DNA of 64,000 bases from Epibacterium ulvae (GTDB lineage: Bacteria; Pseudomonadota; Alphaproteobacteria; Rhodobacterales; Rhodobacteraceae): contig NZ_JAHHIR010000039.1 in assembly GCF_018678075.1 (NCBI RefSeq), forward strand, positions 1 to 64,000, given 5' to 3'. This document shows, one piece after another, positions 61,615 to 64,000 of the stretch. Both the position numbers and the translations under genes were made by a program. Below the pieces are notes generated by a model. That model searched no databases. It was given only the letters and a program-made list of their open reading frames with translations, and had not been told where the DNA came from. Within the stretch, counting starts at the first letter, position 1. Each line of letters begins with the position of its first letter.

Positions 61615-61645
61615 GGTAAGCCAGCCCTTGGGGGCTTGCCTTCCT
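61615..61645 (+). terminator. Possible terminator downstream of manC
   Basis: GGTAAGCC (61615-61622) and GGCTTGCC (61633-61640), an 8-bp stem with one G-U pair, followed by TTCCTTTC. A second perfect 7-bp hairpin (AGTGTTC-AAGCA-GAACACT) follows at 61655-61673. The T-run is interrupted, so termination may be partial and the epimerase gene could be read through. Confidence 0.45.
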
Positions 61646-61740
61646 TTCGGGGGCAGTGTTCAAGCAGAACACTCTCATAAAAGACCGTCTGGGCACTGGC
61701 CTGGGGTTTGGCGGTCTTGGCCCCCAAAGGACACCCAGGA

Positions 61741-62772
61741 ATGACACGCGCTTCCTCTCACACGTCTGCGACATCTCATAAAACCGCGCTGGTGACCGGG
61801 GCGGCCGGGTTCATCGGCTATCACTGCTGTCAGGCGCTGCTGGCGCAGGGGCTGCGTGTGGTGGGGCTGGATGTGATGAGCACATATTACGATGTGTCGC
61901 TCAAACAGGACCGTCTGGCGCAGCTTGCAGGGGATTTCCGCTTTGTTGAGGGCGCGGTTGAGACGCCGGGCCTGTTGCTGGATCTCTTTGCCGAAGAGAC
62001 GTTTGACGTGGTGATCCATCTCGCAGCCCAGGCCGGAGTGCGCTATTCGATCGACAATCCGCGCGCCTATCTGGACAGCAATATCGCCGGCACCTTTGAA
62101 CTGCTGGAAGCCGCCCGCGCCCATCCGCCGGCCCATATGTTGCTGGCCTCCAGTTCGTCCGCTTATGGCGCCAATACCCAGATGCCTTACGCCGAATGCG
62201 CGCCGTCGGACCATCCCCTGTCGTTTTACGCCGCCACCAAAAAGGCCGGTGAGGCGATGGCCCATTCCTATGCCCATCTTTATGATCTGCCGATCACCCT
62301 GTTTCGGTTTTTCACCGTCTATGGCCCCTGGGGCCGCCCCGATATGGCGCTGTTCAAATTCACCAAGGCAATTTTGGCGGGCGAGGCGATCGACGTCTAC
62401 AATCACGGCGATATGAGTCGGGATTTCACCTATATCGATGATCTGGTGGCGGGGATTGTGGCGCTGATCGACGCGGTGCCTGTGGCGGGGGAGCGGGCCC
62501 ATGCCAGTGACAGTCTGTCGCCGGCCGCGTCCTGGCGGATTGTCAATCTGGGCAATTCCAAACCGGTGCAATTGACCGAGTTCATCACCGCCATCGAGGC
62601 CGCCACCGGCAAAGTGGCGATCCAGAACCTGTTGCCGATGCAGGCCGGTGATCTGCCGGCCACCTGGGCCGATACCACATTGTTGGAAGCGCTGACGGGC
62701 GAGCGACAACACACCGATCTGCGCAGCGGCGTGGCGCGGTTTGTGGCGTGGTATTGTAGCTATTACAGCTGA
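61741..62772 (+). CDS. UDP-glucuronate 4-epimerase-like NAD-dependent epimerase
   Basis: 343 residues from ATG 61741 (AAAGGA upstream). TALVTGAAGFIGYHCCQALL is the Rossmann start, and STYYDVSLKQDRL is a motif seen in UDP-glucuronate 4-epimerases (LpsL/GalE-like). HLAAQAGVRYSIDNPRAYLDSNI and LLASSSSAYGANTQMPY and FYAATKKAGEAMAHSYAHLY contain the Ser and Tyr-x3-Lys. The ending is ALTGERQHTDLRSGVARFVAWYCSYY. It converts UDP-glucuronate and UDP-galacturonate, giving acidic residues for the capsule. It follows manC after a 155-base gap with hairpins. Confidence 0.9.
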   Translation: MTRASSHTSATSHKTALVTGAAGFIGYHCCQALLAQGLRVVGLDVMSTYYDVSLKQDRLAQLAGDFRFVEGAVETPGLLLDLFAEETFDVVIHLAAQAGVRYSIDNPRAYLDSNIAGTFELLEAARAHPPAHMLLASSSSAYGANTQMPYAECAPSDHPLSFYAATKKAGEAMAHSYAHLYDLPITLFRFFTVYGPWGRPDMALFKFTKAILAGEAIDVYNHGDMSRDFTYIDDLVAGIVALIDAVPVAGERAHASDSLSPAASWRIVNLGNSKPVQLTEFITAIEAATGKVAIQNLLPMQAGDLPATWADTTLLEALTGERQHTDLRSGVARFVAWYCSYYS

Positions 62773-62791
62773 ACCGCTGTTAGAGCGGCGC

Positions 62792-63742
62792 TTATTCCAG
62801 TATGGGAACTGGGCGTGCGGCCTCCTGCGCGGCCTTTATATTCTGCTCCAGACTGCGTTTGGAATACATAGAACAAAGCACCACCCCGTCTGGATTGCAG
62901 GCCCGCGCCCGCGCCAGAAGAGCGGCGGCGGCCAGCTCTTTGAGGGGGGCCTGCGGCGCGGCCAGGTTTGCGCTGCGCAACCGTTCCAGCAGCTCTGTAT
63001 CCTGTCGCAGGCGGCGTTCCAGATGGGCCAATTCCCCCGCCACCCCAAAGACGGAATGGGTGATCACATCCAGCCCCGCAGTACGTGCCGTTGTCAGGGG
63101 GGCCTGATCCGCGACTGGATGCGCCAGTTGCACCGCAGAAAACGGCGTGCCAATGCGCGCCGCCGCCAGGGCCGCCGCGCCATCGCCGGCCACCGCCAGG
63201 GCGCGGGCTTTGCCAGAGGTGGTCAGATCCTCCAACACGCGCAGGATCTCATCGCGCTCCAGATCCTGGGGGTCGGCATTGTGTAACGCATAAAGGGTGA
63301 CCTGCTCTAGGTTGAGCCGTTTCAGAGACTGTTCCAGGGAATTTTTCAGGATATCGGGGGTCAGCGGCAGTCTGCGATTGGCGGTGGCACCGGATTTCCG
63401 GATCATCGCGCGCATCGGGGACAGGGCGCGGCTGGCCGGGCGCAATGCGGCACGCAGCAGCTTCTTGGCCGGGTTTTGGGGCGGTGGCAACAGGCCGACC
63501 TTGGTGCAGATTTGCGCCTGGTCCCGATCGGCCCCACGTTCGGCCAAAAACGCGCCAAGCAGCATCTCGGCCTCGCCGCCGCCATAGGCCGGGGCCACGT
63601 CAAACCAGCGCACCCCCGCAGCCCAGGCCCGCGCCAGGGCCTGCTGTCCCTGGGCGGCAGAGACCCGTGATCCCAGCGAGGCGCAGCCCATGCCCAGCGA
63701 TGAGGTTTCAACCCCAATTGCGTGCAGCGTGACCTTATGCAT
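62792..63742 (-). CDS. Aldo/keto reductase
   Basis: 316 residues. SSLGMGCASLGSRVSAAQGQQALARAWAAGVRWFDVAPAYGGGEAEMLLGAFL is the AKR start with the catalytic Asp/Tyr region (Asp in FDVAPAYG). CTKVGL holds the Lys and LYALHNADPQDLERDEILRVLEDL is the His segment. It reduces carbonyls with NADPH. Compared with ordinary AKRs it is short at the C-terminus and has an Ala-rich stretch. Its start overlaps the end of the GMC oxidoreductase gene by 8 bases, so both are one transcript. It converges on the epimerase gene with a 19-base gap. Confidence 0.88.
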   Translation of the reverse strand: MHKVTLHAIGVETSSLGMGCASLGSRVSAAQGQQALARAWAAGVRWFDVAPAYGGGEAEMLLGAFLAERGADRDQAQICTKVGLLPPPQNPAKKLLRAALRPASRALSPMRAMIRKSGATANRRLPLTPDILKNSLEQSLKRLNLEQVTLYALHNADPQDLERDEILRVLEDLTTSGKARALAVAGDGAAALAAARIGTPFSAVQLAHPVADQAPLTTARTAGLDVITHSVFGVAGELAHLERRLRQDTELLERLRSANLAAPQAPLKELAAAALLARARACNPDGVVLCSMYSKRSLEQNIKAAQEAARPVPILE

Positions 63743-64000
63743 GACAGCACTCCTTGAGGTGATCCGCCAGGCGCAGCCCGATCTGCAGTGCCGTCAGCGT
63801 GGGGTTGGCCTGCGATGATGTGGGCAGGATGGCAGTTGAGACGACATAGAGGTTGGCCAGATCAAAACTCTGCGCCATGGCGTTGACCACCGCCTCTTTT
63901 GGATCTGTGCCCATGCGGATGGTGCCTTCTTGGTGATTGCCATGGATGGCTTCTTTGAGCACACCGTCTGCGCGGTCCGCCGCGTCGTAGCGATAATGCA
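63735..64000 (-). CDS. GMC-type oxidoreductase, C-terminal part
   Basis: The gene runs off the right edge of the window; 88 codons are visible. HGNHQEGTIRMGTDPKEAVVNAMAQSFDLANLYVVSTAILPTSSQANPTLTALQIGLRLADHLKE is the GMC_oxred_C signature (HxxGTxRMG, then N-PTLT), with the catalytic-type His/Asn pair. GMC flavoenzymes oxidise alcohols or sugars. The stop TAA overlaps the AKR start (63735-63742). The N-terminal FAD domain cannot be assessed. Confidence 0.88.
   Translation of the reverse strand, partial: HYRYDAADRADGVLKEAIHGNHQEGTIRMGTDPKEAVVNAMAQSFDLANLYVVSTAILPTSSQANPTLTALQIGLRLADHLKECCHA

Overview
The window looks like most of a large extrachromosomal replicon of a Rhodobacteraceae (Roseobacter-group) alphaproteobacterium. 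The evidence is a RepA-type initiator (16.3-17.4 kb), ParA/ParB and a parS palindrome (17.9-20.7 kb), high GC content, RTX and serralysin proteins, and a set of surface-polysaccharide genes built around a dTDP-L-rhamnose operon. This combination matches what I recall of RepA-I 'biofilm plasmids' of roseobacters. That match is from memory and was not searched. Plasmid size and circularity cannot be seen here.

Layout. (1) 1-571: the end of an IS66-family element. (2) 0.7-7.9 kb, minus strand: a YjbE/YjbF/YjbH (GfcA/B/D-like) secretion module, a CapD/WbpM-like membrane dehydratase, an initiating sugar transferase and an epimerase. A Wza-like outer-membrane exporter is divergent (8.0-9.1 kb). (3) 9.1-14.3 kb, minus: a glycosyltransferase and rmlA, rmlD, rmlB and rmlC with an acetyltransferase inside the operon. 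(4) 14.8-15.5 kb: a second, ExoY-like initiating transferase. (5) 16.3-20.7 kb: the replication and partition core, with a DnaA box, three 22-bp iterons, a probable RepA operator, parAB, a terminator and parS. (6) 20.8-31.3 kb: an ABC-type capsule exporter (KpsM/E/T-like) with two GlfT-like glycosyltransferases, UDP-galactopyranose mutase and two sulfotransferase-like proteins. (7) 31.4-45 kb: an AT-richer, divergently organised island with a HAD phosphatase, two nucleotidyltransferases (one fused to a kinase and broken by a frameshift), a WavE-like protein, an IS scar, SGNH/GSCFA proteins, a 946-residue three-domain fusion and a 1201-residue glycosyltransferase. (8) 45.3-53.1 kb, minus: a tightly packed eight-gene operon (oxidoreductase, methyltransferase-like protein, SIS isomerase, inositol-phosphatase-like protein, cytidylyltransferase, 2-hydroxyacid dehydrogenase, DUF115 protein, SMP-30 lactonase-like protein) that looks like a pathway to an unidentified CMP/CDP-activated sugar. 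(9) 53.3-60 kb: an FAH/MhpD-like protein, a DUF2793 protein, and convergent RTX-repeat protein and serralysin genes. (10) 60.2-64 kb: manC, a UDP-glucuronate epimerase-like gene, an aldo/keto reductase and the C-terminus of a GMC oxidoreductase.

How it fits together. Sugar-nucleotide supply (dTDP-Rha, UDP-Galf, GDP-Man, UDP-GalA-like and a cytidine-activated sugar), two initiating transferases, many glycosyltransferases and modification enzymes, and two export routes (Wza/Yjb and KpsMTE-like) suggest one or two complex surface polysaccharides. No Wzx flippase, Wzy polymerase, Wzc kinase or KpsD is visible, so parts must lie elsewhere or be replaced by the Wza and Yjb proteins. The parts that look least described are the 946-residue fusion, its operon partners and the cytidine-sugar operon.
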